Shown: positions 34,799 to 44,014, numbered from the stretch's first letter. The stretch is 64,000 nucleotides of DNA from CAYWMD01 sp964458575 (GCA_964458575.1 CAYWMD010000031.1:11897-75896); one strand, 5' to 3'. A program made the numbers and translations. Notes: generated from the sequence alone by a model not told the origin.

Positions 34799-36019
34799 TC
34801 ACCACACTTCCACCGGGCCTTTGGGAACGGGAATCTGCGTCGCTTGCGGGGATCCAGAATCACGCATGAACGACGCAACCATTGGCGCGGGTTGGAAGCG
34901 CGGCAGCAGTTCGCCATTGTCATCGAGGAATTGTTGCCGCCAGCGAATGTAATTTTCCAGCACGTGGTGAAACTCTGATTTGGTGGAAACCTGCACAGCG
35001 CGTTTGTTGAATTCGTGGCACGGGCCGAATCGCTTGGAATACCACGGCGCGACTTTGCGGAACATCCGGCTGCCCAGTTCCTCGCCGAAAACTTCCACCA
35101 TCAAATCCAGATGCCGGCACATCACGCGCACGCGCTCGGCGAAGGAGGGTTCGGGTGGGAGTTCGTCATCCCCGGCAGGGCGCGTCACTCCGTGCGCGCC
35201 GCTTGCATTTGGTGGGGCGAGGCTACCGACGAGCCGGCTCGCGGGGACGCTCGCCCCACCGGCGGGCAGGGGACGGCCCGCCCTACCATTCAAAAAACCC
35301 AACGTCCGCCGAAAAATCCACGGATCATAAAAAGCCCCACGCCCGATGCTCACGCCGGCACAACCGGTTTCATCGAACATCTTCTTCGCGGCCAGCGGCG
35401 TGATAATATCGCCGTTGCCAATGACGGGAATGCTTCTCACGGCTTCGACCACTTTGCGGATGCCCGCCAGATTCACCGTGCCGCCGAAACCTTGCTGGCG
35501 TGTGCGGCCATGAACGAAAATTGCGGCGACACCAGCGTCCTCCAACGCGCGCGCCAGGTCAGGTGCAGTTAGATTTTCGTCGTCCCAGCCCAGGCGCATC
35601 TTGGCGGTGACGGGGATTTTCACAGCGTCCACCATGCCTTTGACAAGGGCGGCGGTCTTGTTCAACTCGGTCATCATGGCCGAGCCACCGCCGACGTTGC
35701 AGACCTTGCGCACGGGACAACCCATGTTGATGTCCACGGACGCCACGCCGCGGGCTTCGAGGAATTGCGCCGCGTCGCGCATTTCTTCCGGCACGCTGCC
35801 GAAGAGTTGCACGGCCAACGGCGAATCTTCCGGGCGTGTTTCGATGAGCTTGAAGGCTTTCGCGCGTTTTTCGAGCAGCGACCGCGCGTTGACGAGGTCG
35901 GTGGTGCACAGGCCCACGCCGCCGATCTCGCGCACGACGAGCCGGAACGGCAGGTTGGTATAACCCGCCAGCGGCGAGAGAAACAAATTGGATTCGAGTG
36001 TCAGTGACCCGATGCGCAC
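34799..36019 (-). CDS. dusB: tRNA-dihydrouridine synthase with an in-frame repeat insertion
   Basis: This 406-residue flavoprotein reduces uridine in the tRNA D-loop. Family motifs are LFLSPLAGYTNLPFRLV near 13-29, NMGCPVRKVCNVGGGSAMM, KMRLGWDDE, FVHGRTRQQGF and IGNGDIITPLAAKKMF. The catalytic Cys is in GCPVRKV. Between FRRTLGFLNG and ELPPEPSFAERV lies an insertion of about 40 residues rich in Ala, Gly, Pro and Arg that the family lacks. It corresponds to a palindromic DNA element (35166-35295). The length is otherwise normal. Confidence 0.92.
   Translation of the reverse strand: MRIGSLTLESNLFLSPLAGYTNLPFRLVVREIGGVGLCTTDLVNARSLLEKRAKAFKLIETRPEDSPLAVQLFGSVPEEMRDAAQFLEARGVASVDINMGCPVRKVCNVGGGSAMMTELNKTAALVKGMVDAVKIPVTAKMRLGWDDENLTAPDLARALEDAGVAAIFVHGRTRQQGFGGTVNLAGIRKVVEAVRSIPVIGNGDIITPLAAKKMFDETGCAGVSIGRGAFYDPWIFRRTLGFLNGRAGRPLPAGGASVPASRLVGSLAPPNASGAHGVTRPAGDDELPPEPSFAERVRVMCRHLDLMVEVFGEELGSRMFRKVAPWYSKRFGPCHEFNKRAVQVSTKSEFHHVLENYIRWRQQFLDDNGELLPRFQPAPMVASFMRDSGSPQATQIPVPKGPVEVW
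35166..35295. repeat. Palindromic mobile-element-like repeat inside dusB
   Basis: An 11-bp perfect inverted repeat (GGTGGGGCGAG at 35211-35221, CTCGCCCCACC at 35250-35260) encloses the 12-bp palindrome CGAGCCGGCTCG at 35230-35241, with further G+C-rich arms on both sides. It keeps the dusB frame open. Outer limits are approximate. Confidence 0.7.
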
Positions 36020-36148
36020 GGAAACAATGTAGTAGATTCCGGCGAAGGCGGCATCAGAAGAAAATGCTTCAAACCAGCGAAGGCGGCCGCAGAAAATCTG
36101 GGATTGCCTTACAGGGACACCGCGCGCGTTTTGCCAATGCGGCTCCCG

Positions 36149-36622
36149 TCAGACAAATTTCCCGGCCGCAGTGCGGCAGGCGTCGGCGACGGTGGCGAGT
36201 TGAGTCAGAAATTGCTCCCGTTTTGATTCGGGCAGGACGGCCAGCACCTCGGCCTGCAACGCCACAGCCGCCGCGCGCGCCTTGCGATAGCGGGCCTTGC
36301 CTTTTGCGGTAACGCGCAGCCGGTTCGCCCGCCGGTCCGTCGCGTGGGTTTCACGTTCAAGCGAAGCATTTTTTTCCATGCGGTTCACCAGAGACGCCAC
36401 GGTGTTCGGATCGCTGCTGATGAGATGGGCCAACGCACGCTGGGTGATGCCCTCGTTCTCGATGAGGGTGCGCAGGACAGTAAACTGGTCGGGTGTCAGG
36501 CCCAGATGCGCGATGCGGCGGCGAAAGGCCTGGTTCAAGCCGTACCACGCCCGCCGCAACAACGGCGGCAGACGGCGGCGTTCGGGTGAATCAATGGGCG
36601 GTTGGGCCGCTGATTTGGGCAT
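36149..36622 (-). CDS. MarR-family transcriptional regulator
   Basis: This 157-residue winged helix-turn-helix protein shows the MarR layout: LGLTPDQFTVLRTLIENEG, ITQRALAHLISSDPNTVASL as the recognition helix, then the wing TDRRANRLRVTAKGKARY. MarR dimers usually bind palindromes in their own promoter and respond to small molecules. It is divergent from the first PQQ-type propeller gene, with 132 bp between the two starts. Confidence 0.92.
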   Translation of the reverse strand: MPKSAAQPPIDSPERRRLPPLLRRAWYGLNQAFRRRIAHLGLTPDQFTVLRTLIENEGITQRALAHLISSDPNTVASLVNRMEKNASLERETHATDRRANRLRVTAKGKARYRKARAAAVALQAEVLAVLPESKREQFLTQLATVADACRTAAGKFV

Positions 36623-36645
36623 ATCGGATGACTTTCACCCCGAAA

Positions 36646-36663
36646 TGATACGTGTAAGTATTA
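36646..36663. promoter_or_regulatory. Candidate MarR operator
   Basis: TGATAC-GTGTAA-GTATTA is an 18-bp imperfect palindrome 24 bp upstream of the MarR start, in an AT-rich stretch. The position and symmetry fit autoregulation. Confidence 0.4.
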
Positions 36664-36754
36664 TTTTTTTGCAATTCCAATGAACGTGAGGCACTCTTTC
36701 GGCGTCCCAAATTGTGATCCCGCCGCCGTGTTTCGCGCGCCGGGCGTCCTGAAA

Positions 36755-39136
36755 ATGAATGTAAAAAAATGTATCGCCCTGAGTGGCGCGCTGGTTCTGG
36801 TGAACTTTCTGTCCTCCGTGGCCGCCCCGGTTCAGGGCTGGCTCAGTTGGCGCGGCCCCGAACAAACCGGCATGTCGCGCGAAACCGGACTGCCCGACAA
36901 GATTGATCCGAAAAATCCGCTTTGGATCGCTGACTTCCCCGGTCAATCCACGCCCGTCATCGCCAACGGCAAGCTCTACATCATGGGTTATCTCGGCGAC
37001 GGATCGGATTTGCAGGAAGGGGTGGCGTGCTTCGACGCCGAGACGGGCCAGAAACTCTGGCAGCAGCTTTATAACGATTTCATCAGTGACACGATTTACC
37101 TCCGGTACGCCACAGCATCCCCGGCGATTGATCCGGACACGGGCAATGTTTACGCGCAAGGCACGCAGGGAATTCTCGCCGGCTTCACACCCGACGGGAA
37201 ACTACTCTGGAAGCGCTCGTTGATGGAAGAGTTCGGCCGGCTCACATTCCCGAATGCGCGCACCGCGTCGCCGGTCGTTGACGCCGACCTCGTCATCACG
37301 CGCGGCATCACGGCGAACTGGGGCGCGCAAGGCCCGGCGGGCGACCGCTTTTACGCTTTTGACAAGAACACCGGCGAACTGGTTTGGTCCAGCAGCCCCG
37401 GCGACCGGCCACGGGACAATTCCTTTTCCCATCCGCAACTCGCCTGGCACAAAGGCAAACGCGTGCTTTACTCCGCGCTCGGCGACGGCAGCGTGGCGTG
37501 CATTAATGCCCGTACCGGCGATCCCATCTGGCGAGTGCCGCTCTTTCGCGCGGGCATCAACGCCACCACGATTGTTCACGGCGACAAGCTCATCGCGATC
37601 TTCGGCGTGCCGTACGAACCGGGGCAGTTGATCGCATTGAAACTTCCTGATGTCGAACCCACCAACTCCGCCGTTGGCCCGCTCATTCTCGAACGCGAGA
37701 AACTTCAACTTTGGGCGGCGGATGTTTCCACTTCCACCAGTTCGCCAATCCTGGTCGGCGATATGATTTATGTGGTCGCGGAAAAGGGCGACCTCTGCGC
37801 GGTGAACGCCAACACCGGTGAGATCAAATGGAAACTCAAGCTCGGTATCGAACAGCGCAACTCCTGTCCGTTCTACGCCGACGGCAAACTTTACGTCCCG
37901 ATGCTCGACGATCCCGCTGGCAAAGGCACAGGCGAAGGCGCGGAGGCGGGGGCCAAAGGCGCGTTTTACATCATCAAGCCCGGCGATCAACCGGAAATCC
38001 TCCAGCACGCCGAACTCGATGGCCGCTGCTTCGGCACACCCGTCGCCTACAACGGCAAACTCTACATGCAAACGACGAAGCATTTGTATTGTTGGGGGAA
38101 GAAGGGAAACAACCCGAACCTTCCCGAAACAAAACCAGAGCCATACCCGACCGGAAGGCGACAAAAAGAGCTTCCGTGGCGTTTGCGGATCGTTCCATCG
38201 GAAGTTACGCTTCGCCCGGGACAAAAAGTGTCTTTTCATTTCGCGGTTACGGATGCACACGGGTTGGCGCCGTCGGCATACGGCATCCCGTTAACCGGAT
38301 CTGCGTGGAAAACGAATCTCGCTTGGTCGCCCTATATTCCTCCAACGGCAAAGGTGAAATCCACCATGAAAGCCTCGTTCAATTCGGATTACGATCTTGT
38401 TGCCTCAAACGAGCAAGTCCCTTCTGCCGGTGCGTTTGAGGTGGTTTATCGCGAACGCTGGGGGAGCCCCGACGTGGGTCAGGATATAAAAGGCTACATC
38501 CGCGGTCGCGTCCTGCCTTACCTGCCGCTCAGTCAGGATTTCGAGTCGTTCACGCTTTCAGAAACCAACATTGCGGAAAATGCGCTCTTCGCCTATCCGC
38601 CGCTGCCGTGGATTGGTGCGCGTTTCAAATTCGAGGTGCGCGCGAAGGACGGCACGAAATGCCTGACCAAGACGATTGACAACAAATTCTTCCAGCGCGC
38701 CACCGTCTTCCTCGGCGCCCCCGACGCGAAGAATTACACCATCGAAGCCGACGTGATGAGCGACGGCAAAATGCGCGGTTCGACCATCGTGAAAATGTCC
38801 GAAGTTGGTGTCATCAATCAGCGCTACGCCATCGTGCTCAAAGGCAACGAACAAAAGCTCGAAGTCAGTTCCAACTTCGAGCGCCTGCGGGAGTCAGTGG
38901 ATTTCAAATGGCAACCGAACGTGTGGTATCACCTCAAGTCTCGGGTGGACATCGCCCCCGACGGTTCGGGCGTGGTCCGCGCCAAAGCCTGGAAACGCGG
39001 CGATGCCGAACCGGATGCCTGGACCATCGAAGTAAAACACCGCACCGCGCATCAGGAAGGTTCGCCGGGCCTGTTCGGCTTCTCGCCGCAGGATATGCGG
39101 GTTTATATTGATAACATCAAAGTGACGGCGAATTGA
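36755..39136 (+). CDS. Secreted PQQ-like beta-propeller protein
   Basis: The 793-residue protein from ATG 36755 has a signal peptide (KKCIALSGALVLVNFLSSVAA); the longer frame from 36680 only adds an unlikely leader. The mature part begins WLSWRGPEQTGMSRETGLP, typical of PQQ-binding-like (PQQ_2) propellers in Planctomycetes and Verrucomicrobia. It has blade motifs such as VYAQGTQGILAGFTPDGKLL and GDLCAVNANTGEIKWKLKLG. The C-terminal ~300 residues form another beta-rich region. A catalytic dehydrogenase role is not shown: the conserved PQQ-stacking disulphide of alcohol dehydrogenases is not apparent. Confidence 0.88.
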   Translation: MNVKKCIALSGALVLVNFLSSVAAPVQGWLSWRGPEQTGMSRETGLPDKIDPKNPLWIADFPGQSTPVIANGKLYIMGYLGDGSDLQEGVACFDAETGQKLWQQLYNDFISDTIYLRYATASPAIDPDTGNVYAQGTQGILAGFTPDGKLLWKRSLMEEFGRLTFPNARTASPVVDADLVITRGITANWGAQGPAGDRFYAFDKNTGELVWSSSPGDRPRDNSFSHPQLAWHKGKRVLYSALGDGSVACINARTGDPIWRVPLFRAGINATTIVHGDKLIAIFGVPYEPGQLIALKLPDVEPTNSAVGPLILEREKLQLWAADVSTSTSSPILVGDMIYVVAEKGDLCAVNANTGEIKWKLKLGIEQRNSCPFYADGKLYVPMLDDPAGKGTGEGAEAGAKGAFYIIKPGDQPEILQHAELDGRCFGTPVAYNGKLYMQTTKHLYCWGKKGNNPNLPETKPEPYPTGRRQKELPWRLRIVPSEVTLRPGQKVSFHFAVTDAHGLAPSAYGIPLTGSAWKTNLAWSPYIPPTAKVKSTMKASFNSDYDLVASNEQVPSAGAFEVVYRERWGSPDVGQDIKGYIRGRVLPYLPLSQDFESFTLSETNIAENALFAYPPLPWIGARFKFEVRAKDGTKCLTKTIDNKFFQRATVFLGAPDAKNYTIEADVMSDGKMRGSTIVKMSEVGVINQRYAIVLKGNEQKLEVSSNFERLRESVDFKWQPNVWYHLKSRVDIAPDGSGVVRAKAWKRGDAEPDAWTIEVKHRTAHQEGSPGLFGFSPQDMRVYIDNIKVTAN

Positions 39137-39145
39137 TATCGGTTT

Positions 39146-39176
39146 CTTAATCTTAATCTTCCTCTTAATCTTAATC
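39146..39176 (+). repeat. TTAATC repeat, 5' copy flanking the four-helix-bundle unit
   Basis: A 31-nt run of CTTAATC-type repeats, ending two bases before the four-helix-bundle start region. It matches 39659-39689 with one mismatch. Confidence 0.85.
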
Positions 39177-39179
39177 CCC

Positions 39180-41243
39180 ATGAGAACCATCCGTTTCGAT
39201 CACGAGAAACTGAACGTTTATCAGCGCTCTTTGAAATTCATCTCTTGGTCAACAGAACTCTTGGAACGCGTGCCATCCAAACTATCAGTGCATGGCCAAC
39301 TTGATCGCGCCTCGACATCCATCCCGCTGAACATTACCGAGGGCAACGGACGCTTCACGCCATCGGACCGCTGCCGTTTTTTTGACATAGCACGCGGCTC
39401 GACCTTGGAATGTGGGGCGGCGCTCGATGTCCTCGTTGCGAAGAAGGTTTTGACAGAACCGGAGATAGATTCCGGAAAAGCCGACCTTGCGGAAATGACC
39501 TCCATGCTGGTCGGTTTGATTCGGAGTAATTCTGAGGCTCGGTTGCATGAGGAGACAGTGCCGTATAAAGAAAATGCGGAGCCGAGTGAGCCGGTCAGTT
39601 ACCGAAAAGGGATTAAGAGTAAGATTATGAGCAAGATTAAGAACCCCGCGGCCCAACTCTTAATCTTAATCTTCTTCTTAATCTTAATCTCCCCTGCCCA
39701 ATCAGCCGACTGGCCGCAATGGGGCGGGCGCAACATCCGCAACATGTATTCCCCCCAGCGCGGATTACCCGACTCCTTCGGCAAAATTGATTTCAAACCC
39801 GGCACCGACGAGATCAGCACCAACGCCATCAAGAACCTCAAGTGGATCACTAAGCTCGGCTCGCAAAGTTACGGCAACGTCACCGTCGCCGGCGGCAAGG
39901 TTTTCATCGGCACGAACAACGAGCCCCCGCGCGATCCGCGGCACAAGGGCGACCGCAGCATCCTTCTGTGCTTCGACGAGCCGACCGGCAAGTTCCTCTG
40001 GCAACTCGTCGTGCCCAAGCTCGCTTCCGGCAAGGTCAACGATTGGGAAAGCCTCGGCCTGCTCTCCTCGCCCACGGTTGAGGGCGACCGCGTTTATCTC
40101 GTCACCAGCCGTTGCGAAGTGATGTGCCTGGACGTAAACGGCATGGCCGATGGTAATCAAGGATTTCAGGACGAGGCGAATTACGTCATCAAGGACGTAC
40201 CCGGCGGTTCTCCCATCGAGCCCGGCCCGCAGGACGCCGACATCATCTGGGTCTATGACATGATGGACGAACTCGGGGTGTTTCCGCACAACGCGTCGAA
40301 TTGTTCCGTGCTCATCGTGGACGACATCGTTTACACCTGCACGTCGAACGGCCAGGACTGGACGCACTCGAACATTCCTGCGCCCAACGCGCCGAGCTTC
40401 ATCGCGCTCGACAAAAAGACTGGCAAGTTTCTCGCCGAGGACGACGCGAAAATCGGACCGCACATCCTGCACGGGCAGTGGGGTTCGCCCTCGCTCGCCG
40501 AGGTGAACGGCAAGAAACTCATCGTGTTCGGCGGCGGCGACGGCTGGTGTTACGCGTTCGATGCGAAGCCCGCGAATCCCGGCGACGAGGGCAAACTCCA
40601 GACCGTGTGGAAATACGACGCCAATCCGCCCGAATACAAAAAGGACAAGGAGGGCAAACTGATCAAGTATCCCGCCGCCGAGGGTGTGAGTGAAATCAAC
40701 GCCACCCCGGTGTTCTGGAAAAACCGCATCTACGTCGCCACGGGTCAGGACCCGGAGCACGGCGAAGGCGTGGGCATTCTCACCTGCATTGATGCCACGA
40801 AGACCGGCGACATTACGGCGACGGGCAAGATTTGGGAATATCGCGGCATCCACCGCAGCATCTCGACCGTTTCGCTCGACCCGGAAACCGGCCTGATCTT
40901 CGTGGGCGACTTCTCCGGTTTCGTGCATTGCCTCGATGCCGAGACCGGCAAGGTACAATGGACGCACGACATGAAAGCCCACATGTGGGGCTCGACCTTT
41001 GTGGCCGACGGCAAAGTCTATGTCGGCGACGAGGACGGCGATTTCGTGGTGCTCGCGGCGACGAAGGAAAAGAAAATCATCAGCGAAACCAACCTCGGCG
41101 CGGCAGTTTATGGCACGCCCATTGTCGCCAACGGCGCGGTGTATCTGCAATCCAACACGCACCTCTTCGCCTTCCAGGACCCAACCAAGTCCGGGACGAT
41201 GAAGGACGAGCCGCAGAAGATTGAAATCAAGTTGGACAAGTAA
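39180..41243 (+). CDS. Four-helix-bundle (S23) domain fused in frame to a PQQ-like propeller
   Basis: One open frame of 687 residues holds two unrelated parts. Residues 1-125 (LDRASTSIPLNITEGNGRF, FFDIARGSTLECGAALD, MLVGLIRSN) are a four-helix-bundle protein of the S23/23S-intervening-sequence family. From residue 150 (ATG 39627) a second start begins MSKIKNPAAQ with a signal peptide LLILIFFLILISPAQSA, then WPQWGGRNIRNMYSPQRGLP and a PQQ_2 propeller with several blades to the end. A signal peptide buried in the middle makes a true fusion unlikely to be secreted. The propeller is probably made from 39627 (538 residues) and the bundle gene has lost its stop codon. Confidence 0.8.
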   Translation: MRTIRFDHEKLNVYQRSLKFISWSTELLERVPSKLSVHGQLDRASTSIPLNITEGNGRFTPSDRCRFFDIARGSTLECGAALDVLVAKKVLTEPEIDSGKADLAEMTSMLVGLIRSNSEARLHEETVPYKENAEPSEPVSYRKGIKSKIMSKIKNPAAQLLILIFFLILISPAQSADWPQWGGRNIRNMYSPQRGLPDSFGKIDFKPGTDEISTNAIKNLKWITKLGSQSYGNVTVAGGKVFIGTNNEPPRDPRHKGDRSILLCFDEPTGKFLWQLVVPKLASGKVNDWESLGLLSSPTVEGDRVYLVTSRCEVMCLDVNGMADGNQGFQDEANYVIKDVPGGSPIEPGPQDADIIWVYDMMDELGVFPHNASNCSVLIVDDIVYTCTSNGQDWTHSNIPAPNAPSFIALDKKTGKFLAEDDAKIGPHILHGQWGSPSLAEVNGKKLIVFGGGDGWCYAFDAKPANPGDEGKLQTVWKYDANPPEYKKDKEGKLIKYPAAEGVSEINATPVFWKNRIYVATGQDPEHGEGVGILTCIDATKTGDITATGKIWEYRGIHRSISTVSLDPETGLIFVGDFSGFVHCLDAETGKVQWTHDMKAHMWGSTFVADGKVYVGDEDGDFVVLAATKEKKIISETNLGAAVYGTPIVANGAVYLQSNTHLFAFQDPTKSGTMKDEPQKIEIKLDK
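39659..39689 (+). repeat. TTAATC repeat, 3' copy, encoding a signal-peptide core
   Basis: This 31-nt copy matches the one at 39146 apart from one base. In the propeller frame it encodes the hydrophobic run LLILIFFLILI. A degenerate inverted copy (GATTAAGAGTAAGATT) sits at about 39610-39640. Confidence 0.85.
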
Positions 41244-41257
41244 TTAGCCATCGGCAG

Positions 41258-42211
41258 ATGAAAATTCCCGACTTCAAACCGTCACAAAGATTTCTTGAAG
41301 ACGTGCGACTTCCATGCCTGGTTGGGAGCGTGAAGAACTCGGAACTCCCCGGGGTGGCGAGCCGGCACATAGCGAAATTCAAGGAAGACCCGACCTGCAA
41401 AATCTATCTCCGTGGAGTAAACCACCCAGAGATCTCCGTCTGGCAGCGACAGATCCTTGAGCAGCTCTTCGAGCGCGAAAGATTGGCTGGCGCGTTAGAA
41501 GAGGGGATGAAGGAATACGAAACAAACCCGGAATGGGCCGGAGATAACTACCGCCATTTGGATGAGAACAGCCGAAGCGACATTAGAGAATGCGGTATGG
41601 CACCACACGTTACACTCTCCGACATCGTAATTGATGAGGTCAAACAAGAAGTAATACTCGTGGGCCGCACTGAATGGGACGGAAATCTCATTGAGCATGG
41701 CATCAGTATCTACCTTCGAGACGGACGCTGGCGATTCGACTACGCGGAATACTTGATTGATTACCAAGAGAGCATTGAGACGGAAGAACTGACAAAAAAA
41801 GCGAAAGAATGGGAAAAATGCTGGGATGAAATTTGCCCTCAGCCGGCGACAAATACACAGATTGAAAATGACCCTGGATTTCTTCGTGGCAGTTGGGAAT
41901 TCGACGAGACAGAAACAACGCGGGCCTTAAAGGAACACGGTTGGCCTCCTGCACGAATTCGAGATTTGGTAAGACGAACGGGCGTGGGGCTGACGTATGC
42001 ATTTTCGCCAACCAAAATCGAAGTAACAATGAGTCTTCCGCGGGATAAGCAGCGGGCAGACTTCATTTCATGTGAACGTCACGGCAACCGAGTTGAAGTG
42101 CGATTTCGGCGAGTAGGAACGGAGGAAATTCTGATGACCCGATACTGCTACAAGGGGAATATTTTGATGGATTACGAGGGGCGAATCATGCGCCGGGTGA
42201 CGACCTCCTAG
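41258..42211 (+). CDS. Hypothetical protein
   Basis: This is a 317-residue cytoplasmic-looking protein with no signal or membrane segment. It has two parts: an N-terminal region (1-190) with a helical IYLRGVNHPEISVWQRQILE and a beta-rich LSDIVIDEVKQEVILVGRTEW, then a C-terminal part with GSWEFDETETTRALKEHGWP. I do not recognise it. G+C is visibly lower than in its neighbours, so it may be acquired. It starts 14 bp after the propeller gene. Confidence 0.7.
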   Translation: MKIPDFKPSQRFLEDVRLPCLVGSVKNSELPGVASRHIAKFKEDPTCKIYLRGVNHPEISVWQRQILEQLFERERLAGALEEGMKEYETNPEWAGDNYRHLDENSRSDIRECGMAPHVTLSDIVIDEVKQEVILVGRTEWDGNLIEHGISIYLRDGRWRFDYAEYLIDYQESIETEELTKKAKEWEKCWDEICPQPATNTQIENDPGFLRGSWEFDETETTRALKEHGWPPARIRDLVRRTGVGLTYAFSPTKIEVTMSLPRDKQRADFISCERHGNRVEVRFRRVGTEEILMTRYCYKGNILMDYEGRIMRRVTTS

Positions 42212-42327
42212 TCTCATTATGCAAGCAGTGGGATTCTCAATTAGAGGCTGTGACTGCTTGCGTAGCACCAGCCACTGCGCGGTCGGCCTTTCCGCCCCGC
42301 GCGCCGGAAGAAGTTCATTGTACGCCC

Positions 42328-42521
42328 GCCCTCACCCCGGCCCTCTCCCACAGGAGAGGGAGAATCGTTCGCCGGTTTCACGCGAAGCGATGACCGAGCG
42401 CAGTTCGTCCGTCATTCGCTCAGAAATACCAAATCGCGGCGACTGGCATTTTGATTTCCAAACGTTTGGAAACGTCCGCCTGCTGTTCCCTCTCCCTGGG
42501 GGAGAGGGTCAGGGTGAGGGC
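42328..42521. repeat. Second inverted pair of REP-like repeats
   Basis: Copy one (42328-42364: CCTCACCCCGGCCCTCTCCC, then GGAGAGGGAGAA) and the inverted copy two (42486-42521: CCCTCTCCCtggGGGAGAGGG, then AGGGTGAGGG) belong to the same family as 17385-17543. Together they fill most of the 342-bp gap before the MFS gene. Confidence 0.85.
42455..42472. promoter_or_regulatory. Perfect 18-bp palindrome, possible operator
   Basis: TTTCCAAACGTTTGGAAA is fully self-complementary, lies between the two REP-like copies and is 81 bp upstream of the MFS start. It could be a regulator site or part of the repeat unit's centre. Confidence 0.35.
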
Positions 42522-42553
42522 GAGTGTCACCACCATCTTTTTCACACCACCGC

Positions 42554-44014
42554 ATGAAACTCACCCGCACGCAATGGCTCATCTGCCTCATCGCAGCCAT
42601 CGGCTTCGCGTTCGACATCTACGAACTGCTGATGCTGCCGCTCATCATCAAGCCCGCGCTCGCATCACTGGGCGGACTTGGACCGGATGGTCTGCCATTG
42701 CTGGTGCCCGGCTCGCCGGAATACGTGAAGTGGGCGCGCACCCTTTTCTTCGTTCCCGCCATTGCGGGAGGCGTGTTTGGTCTGCTGGGCGGCTATCTCA
42801 CCGACCGGCTGGGCCGCCGCCGCGTGCTCACGTTCAGCATTTTGCTCTACGCGTTCTCCGCGTGTGCGGCGGGTTATGCGACGTCGCTCACGCAACTGCT
42901 CGTCTTCCGTTGCCTGGTATTCATCGGCGTGTGCGTGGAATTTGTCGCCGCCGTAGCGTGGTTGGCGGAATTGTTCCCGAACCGTGAACAGCGGGAAAAA
43001 GTGCTGGGTTACACGCAGGCGTTCTCGTCGTTCGGCGGCCTGATGGTCGGCGGCGCGAACGTGCTCGCCGCAAACATCGCCCTGCACCTGCCCGCGATTC
43101 ATAACGGTCACGAGGCGTGGCGTTACACACTCATCTCCGGCGTCATCCCGGCCATTCCGCTGATTCTGATCCGTCCGTTCCTGCCAGAATCGCCCGAATG
43201 GGAACGCAAACGCGTGGCGGGCCAGCTCAAACGACCTAGCATTCTTGCACTGTTCAGTCCGGAGTTGTGGAAAACCACGGTGCTGACGACGCTGGTCTTC
43301 GCCGCAAGCTACGGCATTGCCTTTGGCGCGATACAGCAGTTGCCGCAAATCCTCGGCGCGCAACGCCTCGGCACCCCGACCGAAGCCGGACACGCCGCTA
43401 TGATTGCCACCGCCAAAGCCGCCGTGGGCAAAGCCGCTGCCGCGGCCAAGGAAGCCGGGCAACCGGAATTGCCTGCCGGAAAGAAACGCCAGATCGGCAT
43501 GAACGCCTCCGATGCGGCCGTGGCCAAAGTCTCGCTGGCGCAGGAAGTCGGCGGGTTGGTCGGGCGATTTGTCTTCGCGATGCTCGCGGTCCATATCATC
43601 AGTCGCCGCCTGCTGTTGCGCGTGTTCCAGATTCCCTCGTTGATTTTTGTCCCGTTGTTCTTCTGGTGGATTTCCATTAGCCTCGGCAACGCCGATTCGC
43701 TGATTTGGATCAAGGCGGGAATTTTTGTCGCCGGCTTTCTGGCAATTGCGCAGTTCAGTTTCTGGGGCAATTACATTCCGCTGGTTTTCCCGCTGCACTT
43801 GCGCGGTACGGGCGAGAGTTTCGCCGCGAACATCGGCGGGCGCGTCATCGGCACGGCGGCGGCCTGGATTACCATCACGCTTTCCGCGTCCACCCCGCCC
43901 AGTCCCGCGAAGATAGCTGTGGTCGGTGGATGCGTGGCCGGAGTTTATGTGCTGATCGGCGCAATCCTGACGCGGTGGTTGCCCGAACCGAAGGAAGGTG
44001 CGCTGAAGGATTGA
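42554..44014 (+). CDS. Major facilitator superfamily transporter
   Basis: This 486-residue, ~12-helix inner-membrane protein has the MFS signature GYLTDRLGRRRVL at residues 80-92 between helices 2 and 3 and ITRG-like symmetry after the central loop. It resembles metabolite:proton symporters of the sugar/aromatic-acid type. The central loop is long and Ala-rich (KAAVGKAAAAAKEAGQPEL). The ATG at 42554 places the first helix at residues 8-30. The substrate is unknown; neighbours include a second transporter and a CoA-ligase-like enzyme. Confidence 0.88.
   Translation: MKLTRTQWLICLIAAIGFAFDIYELLMLPLIIKPALASLGGLGPDGLPLLVPGSPEYVKWARTLFFVPAIAGGVFGLLGGYLTDRLGRRRVLTFSILLYAFSACAAGYATSLTQLLVFRCLVFIGVCVEFVAAVAWLAELFPNREQREKVLGYTQAFSSFGGLMVGGANVLAANIALHLPAIHNGHEAWRYTLISGVIPAIPLILIRPFLPESPEWERKRVAGQLKRPSILALFSPELWKTTVLTTLVFAASYGIAFGAIQQLPQILGAQRLGTPTEAGHAAMIATAKAAVGKAAAAAKEAGQPELPAGKKRQIGMNASDAAVAKVSLAQEVGGLVGRFVFAMLAVHIISRRLLLRVFQIPSLIFVPLFFWWISISLGNADSLIWIKAGIFVAGFLAIAQFSFWGNYIPLVFPLHLRGTGESFAANIGGRVIGTAAAWITITLSASTPPSPAKIAVVGGCVAGVYVLIGAILTRWLPEPKEGALKD

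Noticed and set aside
39765..41162. 465-residue minus-strand reading frame
   Set aside because: It is antisense to the propeller gene and shows no recognisable motif.
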